Origin: CAWGQN01 sp963824885
Lineage (GTDB): Bacteria > Actinomycetota > Actinomycetes > Actinomycetales > Microbacteriaceae
Direction: 5' to 3'
Assembly: GCA_963824885.1 (NCBI GenBank)
Contig: CAWGQN010000011.1
Coordinates: 1-23,743 of the forward strand
Length of the DNA: 23,743 nucleotides
How positions within the stretch are numbered: the first letter of the stretch is position 1; every line of letters begins with the position of its first letter. Below, piece after piece: positions 7,068-14,308 of this stretch. The position numbers and the translations under genes are program-made. The notes beneath the pieces were generated by a model that did not search any database, was not told where the DNA came from, and saw nothing but the letters and a program-made list of their open reading frames with translations.

Positions 7068-7502
7068 TTACTCTGGATCGTCGTCATTGGTCCAGCCGAG
7101 GTCTCGAGCCACGTGTTCGAGAACCGACACCGTCGTTTCGCGCTCGTCATCGGTCACCCCTGTGGGAACGGATTCACGGCACCGGGTGACGACTTCGCTC
7201 AGCCGGGCAAACGCGGTTCGGCCCCGGTCGGTGAGCGTGTTCGCGCCGTCTTTCGTCACGATCCACCCGCTTTCGCTGAGTTCGGCGAGGTGATCGCTTG
7301 AGGATTCGGAGTCTCCGTGACGCAAATACGGTGCAACGGTCGCATCGAGGCTTTCATTTGACGCGGGGCCGTGCGAAAGCGCGGTCAGTATGTGCCACTG
7401 AGTACGAGTCACACCGTGCTCTTCAAGCAGGCCTGCAACGCGATCAGCGATGAGGGCATCGACCCGTCTCACCCAGAACCCGATTGACCTCGTTGTCGTC
7501 AT
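7068..7502 (-). CDS. MarR-like winged-helix transcriptional regulator
   Basis: The 144-residue protein begins MTTTRSIGFWVRRVDALIADR. A dimerisation-type helix is followed by a winged helix-turn-helix: TRTQWHILTALSH, the recognition region near SSSDHLAELSESGWI, and the wing TLTDRGRTAF. These are features of the MarR superfamily, which usually represses neighbouring genes and releases DNA on ligand binding. The reading frame stays open far upstream (to 7841), but that part is antisense-like shadow of the transporter. ATG 7502 is chosen because a TATGCT box ends 6 bases before it and the fold starts there. It lies 59 bp downstream of the transporter gene on the same strand, so it may control transporter expression. 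This is inference. Both arms agree. Confidence 0.8.
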   Translation of the reverse strand: MTTTRSIGFWVRRVDALIADRVAGLLEEHGVTRTQWHILTALSHGPASNESLDATVAPYLRHGDSESSSDHLAELSESGWIVTKDGANTLTDRGRTAFARLSEVVTRCRESVPTGVTDDERETTVSVLEHVARDLGWTNDDDPE

Positions 7503-7508
7503 GCACGC

Positions 7509-7514
7509 AGCATA
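7509..7514 (-). promoter_or_regulatory. -10 box TATGCT, probable leaderless start of the MarR-like gene
   Basis: On the minus strand TATGCT is followed by 6 bases and the ATG at 7502. Mirror copy at 17821-17826. In that copy TAACCGG (17771-17777) and CCGGTTA (17816-17822) form an inverted repeat whose second half overlaps the box. This could be a terminator remnant or an operator half, and the sequence cannot decide. Confidence 0.4.
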
Positions 7515-7561
7515 ACCGGGAGTGGTTCGCGAGCGAGCGATTGGGTCGTCGGCCACGCCGG

Positions 7562-8982
7562 TTACTCGCGTTTTTGCGGCGGCCCAGTCACGGGAAGGAT
7601 CAAGAAAAGGCCCGCGAGCAAGACGAGAAGAATGCCAAGAATGCCCCAGAACTGGGCGCCCAACACCGCGATAAACGTCGAAAATAACGCGGGTGCGAGA
7701 GGCGAAACGGCTCGGCCGGTCGTGGCGTAGAGACCAAACACCTCGGCTTCGCGACCGGGTGGTGTAACGCGAGCAAGAAAGGTGCGGCTCGCTGACTGGG
7801 CTGGCCCCACAAACACGCACAAGAGGGTACCGCCGATCCAAAAAGCTGTTGCGCCACCGTCGTGCGCGATGAACACGATTGTGCCGATCACGAGAAGGCT
7901 CGCGAGCGAAATGACGATAATCGGCTTGGGTCCAAATCGATCATCGAGTACTCCAGAAACCACCGTGCTGATGCCCGCGATCACGTTGGCGACAATCGCG
8001 AAGACGATTACTTCGCCCGGGCTAAATCCAAAGGTTCCCTGAGCGAGGAGGCCGCCAAACGTAAAAATACCAACGAGACCGTCGCGAAAAAGTGCGCTTG
8101 CCACGAGAAATTGCACGGTCGTACGGCTCTCTTTCCAGAGTTTCACGACATCGTGGGCGAGCACCACGTAGGACTGAAAAAATCCCACGGCAACTCGGCG
8201 TCGACTCGGAGCGATTTCCGGCACGGCAAAAAGTACGGGGAGAGAGAAAATAATTGTCCAGCCCGCGGCGATCAGAGCGATAATTCGAATGTTGAGGCCG
8301 TCCGCTTCGGGAACGAGCAGCAGTCCCCCGTAACCGGGGATTCCACTGTCGACAATGACTCCGAAGTACACCACGACAAGGAGAACGATTCCGCCGAGGT
8401 AGCCGAATCCCCATCCGAGGCCGCTCACTTTACCGATCGTTGTCGGTGTTGATACCTGCGCGAGCATGGCGTTGTAGTTGACCATGGCAATCTCGTAGAA
8501 AACGGTGCCCGCCGCAATGAGAATGATGCCGAGCAGATAGAAAGGTGGCTCGCCTCGAACGAAGAAGAGCAGGCCGGACGCGACGATGACACAACCGGGT
8601 TGACACCCAGCCAGAGTTTTCTGCGCCCCGAGGCGTCGGAACGCTGGCCGAGAACGGGGGCTACGAGGGCAACAATCAGGCTCGCCACCGCGATTCCCCA
8701 GCCGAGTCCGCTCGACAGGGTCGCTTCGGCGTCAGCCATCGCACGATGCGCGGGGCCCGTGGGGTCGATCTCGGCAAGACGTGCCGCGACGAGGGTCGGA
8801 TCGACAAACGAGCTTCCCGTGAGGTAGACGGTGAAGATGAACGTGGTCACAACCGCGTTGAACGCGGCTCCCCCGCAGTCCCAAACGGCCCAGCTGATGA
8901 CCGCTCGGCGACTCGGATGCGGTGAGGTCAAGCGTTCCGGCGGTTGGGTAGCTACCGTGTCGCCACCGGAAGACGCGGGCAT
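7562..8982 (-). pseudogene. UMF1/Atg22-type MFS transporter, frameshifted copy
   Basis: This is the left-arm copy of the 473-residue transporter that is intact at 16352-17773. It reads normally from ATG 8982 (MPASSGGDTVATQPPERL) through RRKLWLGVN, then shifts frame near 8598-8599, where the right arm has ACCGGTGTTGAC and this arm has ACCGGGTTGAC (one T fewer). The rest of the protein continues in another frame to the stop at 7562. Everything else matches the intact copy, so I regard the shift as a sequencing or consensus error rather than true gene decay. It would be one ordinary gene in the genome, divergent from dnaK. Confidence 0.85.
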
Positions 8983-8988
8983 GCGATC

Positions 8989-8994
8989 AGGTTA
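8989..8994 (-). promoter_or_regulatory. -10 box TAACCT, probable leaderless start of the MFS gene
   Basis: On the minus strand TAACCT is followed by 6 bases and ATG 8982. It lies 50 bp from the outer HAIR operator of the divergent dnaK operon. Mirror copy at 16340-16345. Confidence 0.4.
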
Positions 8995-9044
8995 GCGAGA
9001 CCTCAATGATCGATCACGCGCGCCGCGCCGCACGGCGGCTTCCC

Positions 9045-9069
9045 AAGTTGAGTCGAGGTGGCTCAGCTT
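9045..9069. promoter_or_regulatory. HAIR element 1 (HspR operator), distal
   Basis: TTGAGT, seven bases, then GCTCAG lies inside a longer imperfect inverted repeat (AAGTTGAG against CTCAGCTT). It matches the HspR-associated inverted repeat CTTGAGT-N7-ACTCAAG with the exact N7 spacing and a few mismatches. It sits just upstream of the -35 of the dnaK promoter. Mirror copy at 16265-16289. Confidence 0.72.
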
Positions 9070-9083
9070 CGTTCACTTCTATC

Positions 9084-9112
9084 TTGACGCAGCATCCCGA
9101 GAGTGCCATACT
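9084..9112 (+). promoter_or_regulatory. dnaK promoter (housekeeping sigma type)
   Basis: TTGACG (9084-9089) and CATACT (9107-9112) are separated by exactly 17 bases, a strong match to the housekeeping sigma consensus. The -10 overlaps HAIR element 2, so HspR bound there would block polymerase. The expected transcript has a leader of about 44 bases before the dnaK ATG. Mirror copy at 16222-16250 on the minus strand. Confidence 0.75.
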
Positions 9113-9131
9113 TGAGTCAACTTAGCTCAAC
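9111..9131. promoter_or_regulatory. HAIR element 2 (HspR operator), proximal
   Basis: CTTGAGT, seven bases, then GCTCAAC is nearly the full HAIR consensus CTTGAGT-N7-ACTCAAG. It overlaps the last bases of the dnaK -10 and the transcription start region. With element 1 it brackets the promoter, an arrangement known for HspR-repressed dnaK operons in Streptomyces and mycobacteria. HspR itself is not in the window. Mirror copy at 16203-16223. Confidence 0.8.
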
Positions 9132-9162
9132 TTTTTACGTTCGAAACACAAGGGAGTCACCA

Positions 9163-11046
9163 ATGGGGCGTGCAGTAGGGATTGACCTCGGAACGACCAA
9201 CTCGGTCGTTGCAATACTTGAGGGTGGAGAGCCCACGGTCATAGCAAACGCGGAGGGATTGCGAACGACCCCGTCGGTCGTCGCCTTCACGAAAGACGGT
9301 GAGGTTCTCGTCGGCGAGACCGCGAAGCGGCAGGCTGTCACTAACGTTGACCGCACGATTTCATCGGTCAAGCGTCATATGGGCACCGATTGGACCGTCG
9401 ACGTCGACAGCAAGAAATACACACCGCAAGAGATTTCGGCCCGAATTCTTGCGAAACTCAAGCGTGATGCTGAGCAGTATTTGGGCGAATCGGTCACTGA
9501 CGCGGTTGTTACGGTACCCGCCTACTTCAATGACGCAGAACGTCAGGCGACGAAAGAAGCCGGTGAAATCTCCGGTCTCAACGTGCTTCGAATTATTAAC
9601 GAGCCGACGGCCGCCGCACTCGCCTACGGACTCGATAAAGGTAAAGAAGACGAACTCATCTTGGTCTTCGACCTCGGTGGCGGAACCTTCGACGTGTCTC
9701 TGCTCGAGGTGGGAAAAGACGACGACTTCTCGACAATTCAGGTGCGTTCGACCGCGGGCGATAATCGTCTCGGGGGCGATGACTGGGATCAGCGCATTGT
9801 CGAGTGGCTCATTAAGCGATTTAAAGAGTCAACGGGTGTGGATGTATCGAAAGACAAGATCGCACTTCAGCGGCTCAAAGAGGCGTCGGAACAGGCGAAG
9901 AAAGAGCTGAGTTCGTCAACGAGTGCCACGATCCAATTGCCGTATCTCTCGCTCACCGAAAACGGACCGGCGAACCTTGATGAGTCGCTTAGTCGCGGTC
10001 AGTTCGAGCAAATGACCGACGATTTGCTCGGCCGCACGAAGAAGCCGTTCGAAGACGTGATTCGCGAGGCGGGTGTTTCCGTCAAAGACATTGCGCACGT
10101 GGTGCTCGTCGGTGGATCGACTCGCATGCCCGCGGTGACGGAACTGGTGAAAAAACTCACGGGCGGTAAAGATCCCAACAAGGGTGTCAATCCCGACGAA
10201 GTTGTTGCCGTGGGGGCCGCTCTTCAGGCGGGAGTCTTGAAGGGCGAGCGCAAAGACGTGTTGCTCATCGATGTCACTCCGCTGAGCCTTGGAATCGAGA
10301 CCAAGGGTGGCATTATGACCAAGCTCATTGAGCGCAATACCGCGATTCCGACCAAGCGCAGCGAAACGTTTACGACGGCTGACGACAATCAACCCTCCGT
10401 GGCCGTTCAGGTTTTTCAAGGTGAACGCGAGTTCACGCGCGACAACAAGCCACTCGGGACGTTCGAACTAACCGGTATTGCTCCGGCACCACGAGGTATT
10501 CCCCAGGTTGAAGTGACGTTTGATCTTGACGCAGACGGCATCGTGCACGTCTCTGCGAAAGACAAGGGCACCGGCAAAGAACAGTCGATGAGAATTACGG
10601 GTGGATCGTCGCTGCCCAAGGAAGACATCGAACGCATGGTGCGTGAGGGTGAGGAACATGCTGCAGAAGACAAGAGGCGCCGCGAAGCAGCCGAGGTGAG
10701 AAACTCCGCGGAACAGCTTGTCTACTCGACAGAAAAGATCATGAGAGAAAATGACGAAAAACTCGAGGACGATGTCAAGGCTCCCGTTCAGGCTGATGTC
10801 GATGCGCTCAAGAGTGCGCTCGCCGCTGACGACGATGCAGCCGTGAAGACAGCGTTTGAGGCCCTCACGGTGAGCCAGACAAAACTAGGCGAAGCGGTGT
10901 ATGCGAAGGCGCAAGCGGACGAGTCTGCAGCGCCGGCACGTGCCGAATCCGAATCCGAATCGTCTTCGTCGAACGACGACGATGTCGTCGATGCCGAAGT
11001 CGTTGATGACGATGCCACTGACGACACCGATCACAAGAAGAAATAG
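9163..11046 (+). CDS. dnaK: Hsp70 chaperone DnaK
   Basis: This 627-residue protein binds exposed hydrophobic peptides under ATP control, with DnaJ and GrpE as partners, in the cytosol. The nucleotide-binding domain has GIDLGTTNS (6-14), NEPTAAALAYG (from about 146) and VFDLGGGTFD (about 168). The linker DVLLIDVTPL is at about 365-374, followed by the substrate-binding domain (TKRSETFTTA) and helical lid. The tail is Ser/Glu/Asp-rich and ends DHKKK. The frame is open from 9103, but that part contains the promoter. ATG 9163 has AGGGAG (9151-9156) six bases upstream and is the correct start. It is first in dnaK-grpE-dnaJ, with grpE two bases after the stop, and is probably HspR-repressed. Confidence 0.98.
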   Translation: MGRAVGIDLGTTNSVVAILEGGEPTVIANAEGLRTTPSVVAFTKDGEVLVGETAKRQAVTNVDRTISSVKRHMGTDWTVDVDSKKYTPQEISARILAKLKRDAEQYLGESVTDAVVTVPAYFNDAERQATKEAGEISGLNVLRIINEPTAAALAYGLDKGKEDELILVFDLGGGTFDVSLLEVGKDDDFSTIQVRSTAGDNRLGGDDWDQRIVEWLIKRFKESTGVDVSKDKIALQRLKEASEQAKKELSSSTSATIQLPYLSLTENGPANLDESLSRGQFEQMTDDLLGRTKKPFEDVIREAGVSVKDIAHVVLVGGSTRMPAVTELVKKLTGGKDPNKGVNPDEVVAVGAALQAGVLKGERKDVLLIDVTPLSLGIETKGGIMTKLIERNTAIPTKRSETFTTADDNQPSVAVQVFQGEREFTRDNKPLGTFELTGIAPAPRGIPQVEVTFDLDADGIVHVSAKDKGTGKEQSMRITGGSSLPKEDIERMVREGEEHAAEDKRRREAAEVRNSAEQLVYSTEKIMRENDEKLEDDVKAPVQADVDALKSALAADDDAAVKTAFEALTVSQTKLGEAVYAKAQADESAAPARAESESESSSSNDDDVVDAEVVDDDATDDTDHKKK

Positions 11047-11048
11047 TC

Positions 11049-11702
11049 ATGGCCGCCGATAAAGCAAAGCGCGAAGACCACGAAGAACACGAAAAGCCGG
11101 TCATTCGAGATAATCGAAAAATTGACCCCGATACGGGCGAGGTTCGTCGACCCAAGGGTGCCGATCATGAATCTTCGGTGCCCACCGAGGCCGATGCGAA
11201 CGATTTCGAACAATCTGAGGCTCCCGACATTGAGACGGCATTGAGCGACGCCGACTTAAATGTGTTGTCGGGGCAATCGAGCGTCGATGAGGTCGCGGCC
11301 GAGAGGCTTGCTGATCTTCAACGCGTCACCGCGGAGTACGCGAACTACCGCAAGCGTACGGAAGGCAATCGCGTGGTTGACCGAGAGCGTGCGATTGGCG
11401 AAACCATTGCGGTTCTTCTTCCCGCGCTCGACGATGTTGATCGCGCCGAGAAACACGGTGATCTTGCGAACGAACCGTTCGCAACGATTGCTCAAAAACT
11501 CCGCTCGAGCATTGAAAGACTTGGCGCGAAACCGTTCGGTGCCGAGGGCGATGCGTTCGATCCGACGATTCACGAGGCGATTTCTCAGCGCCCGAGTCGC
11601 GATACTCAGGTTGAAACGATCGCTGACGTGGTTGAAACCGGTTATTTTGTCGGTTCTATTCTTTTGCGCGCGGCCAAGGTCGTTGTCGCGGTGCCCGCCT
11701 AG
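11049..11702 (+). CDS. grpE: Nucleotide exchange factor GrpE
   Basis: The 217-residue protein exchanges ADP for ATP on DnaK. The N-terminal 75 or so residues are charged and probably disordered (MAADKAKREDHEEHEK). A helical dimerisation stretch follows, with the family signature RVTAEYANYRKRTEGNR and LLPALDDVDRAEKHGD. The C-terminal beta-wing has GDAFDPTIHEAISQRP and ends in a hydrophobic strand (GYFVGSILLRAAKVVV). It starts two bases after the dnaK stop, and its own stop is 12 bases before dnaJ, so it is translated from the dnaK transcript. The mirror copy (13632-14281) has many indels and is unreadable as one frame. Confidence 0.96.
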   Translation: MAADKAKREDHEEHEKPVIRDNRKIDPDTGEVRRPKGADHESSVPTEADANDFEQSEAPDIETALSDADLNVLSGQSSVDEVAAERLADLQRVTAEYANYRKRTEGNRVVDRERAIGETIAVLLPALDDVDRAEKHGDLANEPFATIAQKLRSSIERLGAKPFGAEGDAFDPTIHEAISQRPSRDTQVETIADVVETGYFVGSILLRAAKVVVAVPA

Positions 11703-11714
11703 AGGGGGTATCGG

Positions 11715-12657
11715 GTGGCAAGCCAGGACTGGTTCGACAAAGACTTCTACGCAATACTCGGGGTGCCGAAAGATGTGACGCCCGAAGCGCTCAAGAAGGC
11801 CTATCGCAAGCTCGCGCGAAGCTATCATCCGGACTCTAATCCCGGTGACTCTGCTGCTGAATCTCGATTTAAAGAGATCAGCGAAGCCCACTCGGTTCTC
11901 TCCAACCCCGAAGAACGAGCCGAGTACGACAAGATTCGCGCTATGGGTTCTGGTGCTCGATTTACGGCGAGTGGGGCCGGTCAGCCGGGCGGATTCGACG
12001 ACGTGTTTGGGGACGTCTTTGGTGGATCGGGGCAGCGCGTTCGATTTGAACGGGGTGGGTCGCCAGCTGCCGGCGGAAGCGACTTCGACGACATTTTGGT
12101 CTGTTTGGGAGTGGTGGGTTCGGCACCTCGTCTGGTGGTTTCCGCGGATATGGCGGTCCGACTCGTGGCCGCGACATCACCGCGACGACGACAATTGACT
12201 TCTTAACGGCAACCAAGGGCGAAACGGTGACGCTTCAAAGGCAAATGAAAAGCCGATCACGGTTAGGTTCCCACGGGGCGTCGCCGATAAGCAAAAGGGG
12301 CGTATCGGGGTCGAGGCGAGACGAGCAGCCACGTGGCGAACCCGGCGACATGTCTTGGTCGTGACCGTTCGCAAGCATCCGGTTTTCGAGCGAGATGGAC
12401 TCGACCTACGATTGTCGCTTCCCGTCACGTTTGTCGAAGCGACGTTGGGGGCGACGGTGGACGTTCCGAACCTGGGAGGAAAGCCGGCTCGAGGTGTGAA
12501 GCGTGGCTGGAACTCCGAGTGGTCGAGCGCTACGTGTCAAGGGTCGGGGGTCGCGACCGCGAAGGGAACGGTGATCTGCTTCGATCGTGACGATCCCGGT
12601 GGCCTCTCACGTGCCCACGAAGCGAAAGTGGCACTGTCGAATTTTGCCAAAGTTCTC
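11715..12657 (+). pseudogene. dnaJ: DnaJ co-chaperone, frameshifted and cut by the palindrome centre
   Basis: A GTG start with GAGGGGG (11702-11708) upstream opens a clean J-domain. It has YAILGVPKDVTPEALKKAYR, the HPD motif in SYHPDSNPG that stimulates DnaK ATPase, then a Gly/Phe region (GGFDDVFGDVFGG). Near 12094-12097 a run of four T breaks the frame. The right arm has five T, which restores FDDIFG. Further shifts follow, but the C-terminal substrate domain can be followed in pieces to about 12657: ITATTTIDFLTATKGETVTL, VTVRKHPVFERDGLDLRLS, ALSNFAKVL. No CXXCXGXG zinc finger lies between the G/F and C-terminal regions, so this is a zinc-less DnaJ. The last part of the gene is absent because the sequence folds back here. 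Confidence 0.85.
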
Positions 12658-12671
12658 GTCGTGCCCATTGG
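12658..12671. other. Centre (fold point) of the palindrome
   Basis: Fourteen unpaired bases separate ...GTTCTC on the left from GAGAAT... on the right. Immediately outside it the arms pair almost perfectly (CACTGTCGAATTTTGCC against GGCAAAATTCGACAGTG). The point lies within dnaJ coding sequence, not at a gene boundary. No long adapter-like or foreign sequence is present. Confidence 0.85.
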
Positions 12672-13619
12672 GAGAATTTTGGCAAAATTCGACAGTGCCG
12701 CTTTCGCTTCGTCGGTCACGTGAGAGGGCACCGCGATCGTCACGATCGCAAGCAGATCACCCATTTCCCTTCGCGGTCGCGAGGGCCCGTTCTTGACACG
12801 TAGCGGGGGGATCGGAGTTTGCCAGCCGCGATCCGCACCTTAACCGGCTTTCCTCCCAGGGTCGGAACGTCCACCGTGGAACCAACGTGGCTTCGACAAA
12901 CGTGACGGGAAGCGACAATCGTAGGTCGAGTCCATCTCGCTGGAACACCGGATGCTTGCGAACGGTCACGAGCCAGACAATGTCGCCGGGTTGAGGCCGT
13001 GCTCGGCTCGCCGACCCCCAATATGGCACTTTTTGCTTATCGGCGACGCCCGCGGGAATCTTAACGGTGATCGGCTTTCCAATTTGCCGTTTGAAGCGTC
13101 ACCGTTTCGCCCTTGCATTTGTGGTTAAGAAGTCAATTGTCGTCGTCGCGGTGATGTACGGCCACGAGTCGGACCGCCATATCCGCCGGAAACCACCAGA
13201 CGAGGTGCCGAACCGCCGCTCCCAAACAACCAAAAATGTCGTCGAAGTCGCGTCCGCCGGCAGCTGGCGACCCAGCCCGTTCAAATCGAACGCGCTGCCC
13301 CGATCCACCAAAGACGTCCCCAAACACGTCGTCGAGATCCGACCGGCTGAGCCGGCCCCAGCTCGCCGTCAATCGACGCCGGAGAACAGAAAAGCGAATC
13401 TTGTCGTACTCGGCTCGTTCTTCGGGGTTGGAGAGAACCGAGTGGGCTTCGCTGATCTCTTTTAAGTGGAATTTCGGCCGCTGAGTCACCGGGATTAGAG
13501 TCCGGATGATAGCTTCGCGCGAGCTTGCGATAGGCCTTCTTGAGCGCTTCGGGCGTCACATCTTTCGGCACCCCGAGTATTGCGTAGAAGTCTTTGTCGA
13601 CCCAGTTGTCACTTGCAGC
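12672..13619 (-). pseudogene. dnaJ: Degraded mirror copy of dnaJ
   Basis: Pieces of DnaJ can be read in several frames: MPKDVTPEALKKAYRKLARS with HPD near 13281-13571, ITATTTIDFLT near 13140-13190, and VTVRKHPVFQRDGLDLRLS near 12900-12970. The GTG start of the left copy reads as GCT here (13617-13619) and several indels scatter the frames. At some points this copy is better than the left one: it keeps the five-T run that restores FDDIFG, and it reads KPITVKIPAGVADKQK where the left copy is garbled. The damage pattern suggests low-accuracy sequence, not gene decay. Confidence 0.75.
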
Positions 13620-13631
13620 CCGATACCCCCT

Positions 13632-14281
13632 CTAGGCGGGAAGCGCGACAACAGACCTGGCCGCGCGCGGGGGGCGAACCGACAAAATAACCGGTTTCAG
13701 AGCCGCGTCACGATGGTTTGGACCCTAGAGTATCGCGACTCGGGCGCTGAGAAATCGCCTCGTGAATCGTCGGATCGAACGCATGGCCCTCGGCACCAAA
13801 CGGTTTCGCGCCAAGTCTTTCAATGCTCGAGCGGAGTTTTTGAGCAATCGTTGCGAACGGTTCGTTCGCAAGATCACCGTGTTCCTCGGCGCGATCAACA
13901 TCGTCGAGCGCGGGAAGAAGAACCGCGATGGTTTCGCCGATCGCACGCTCTCGGTCAACCACGCGATTGCCTTCCGTACGCTTGCGGTGTGGAGCTCAGC
14001 CGGTGCTCCCGCGGTGACGCGTTGAAGATCAGGCAGAGCCTCTCGGCCGCGACCTCATCGAGAGAACCGATTAACCGACAACACGTTTAAGTCGGCGTCG
14101 CTCGATGCCTGTGGGAACCAGATTGTTCGAAATCGTTCGCATCGGCCTCGGTGGGCACGGAAAAATTCAGTGAGATTTACGGCACCTTTGGGTCGACGAA
14201 CCTCGCCCGTATCGGGGTCAATTTTTCCGATTATCTCGAATGACCGGCTTTTCGGTCGCGCTTTGCTTTATCGGCGGCCAT
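13632..14281 (-). pseudogene. grpE: Degraded mirror copy of grpE
   Basis: The ATG (14279-14281) and the TAG (13632-13634) of GrpE are both recognisable, but the frame is broken several times between them. The best preserved piece is 13708-13962, reading VVDRERAIGETIAVLLPALDD and GAKPFGAEGHAFDPTIHEA. The left copy is intact, so this is probably the same gene read badly. Confidence 0.8.
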
Positions 14282-14308
14282 GACTATTTTTCTTGTGATC
14301 GATGTACA

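Larger units (their letters stand above)
1614..12657. repeat. Left arm of a giant inverted repeat
   Basis: This segment is repeated as its reverse complement in 12672-23743. Paired landmarks sum to about 25334-25335 over most of the length: dnaK start 9163/16171, dcd start 5873/19462, tRNA 5607-5677/19658-19728, helicase start 4259/21075. The left arm is the cleaner copy up to about 12080, except for the one-base loss in the MFS gene. Confidence 0.95.

Noticed and set aside
7503..7841. A 257-residue form of the MarR-like protein starting at 7841.
   Set aside because: The extra 113 residues lie within the 3' part of the MFS gene in another frame and look like shadow coding. A TANNNT box and ATG at 7502 fit the domain start.
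9103..9162. Upstream GTG start for DnaK (20 extra residues).
   Set aside because: This stretch holds part of the -10 and a HAIR operator. The ATG at 9163 has a good ribosome binding site and gives the canonical N-terminus.
12600..12730. Covalently closed hairpin telomere or linear replicon end as the cause of the palindrome.
   Set aside because: The turn lies inside dnaJ coding sequence with ordinary core chromosomal genes beside it. There is no AT-rich telomere-like sequence and no protelomerase site. A fold-back chimera needs fewer assumptions.
12237..12796. Small ORFs on both strands around the fold as a hypothetical gene cluster.
   Set aside because: Pieces of DnaJ C-terminal sequence (VTVRKHPVFERDGLDLRL, ALSNFAKVL) can be read in them. 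They are fragments of one damaged gene and its mirror.
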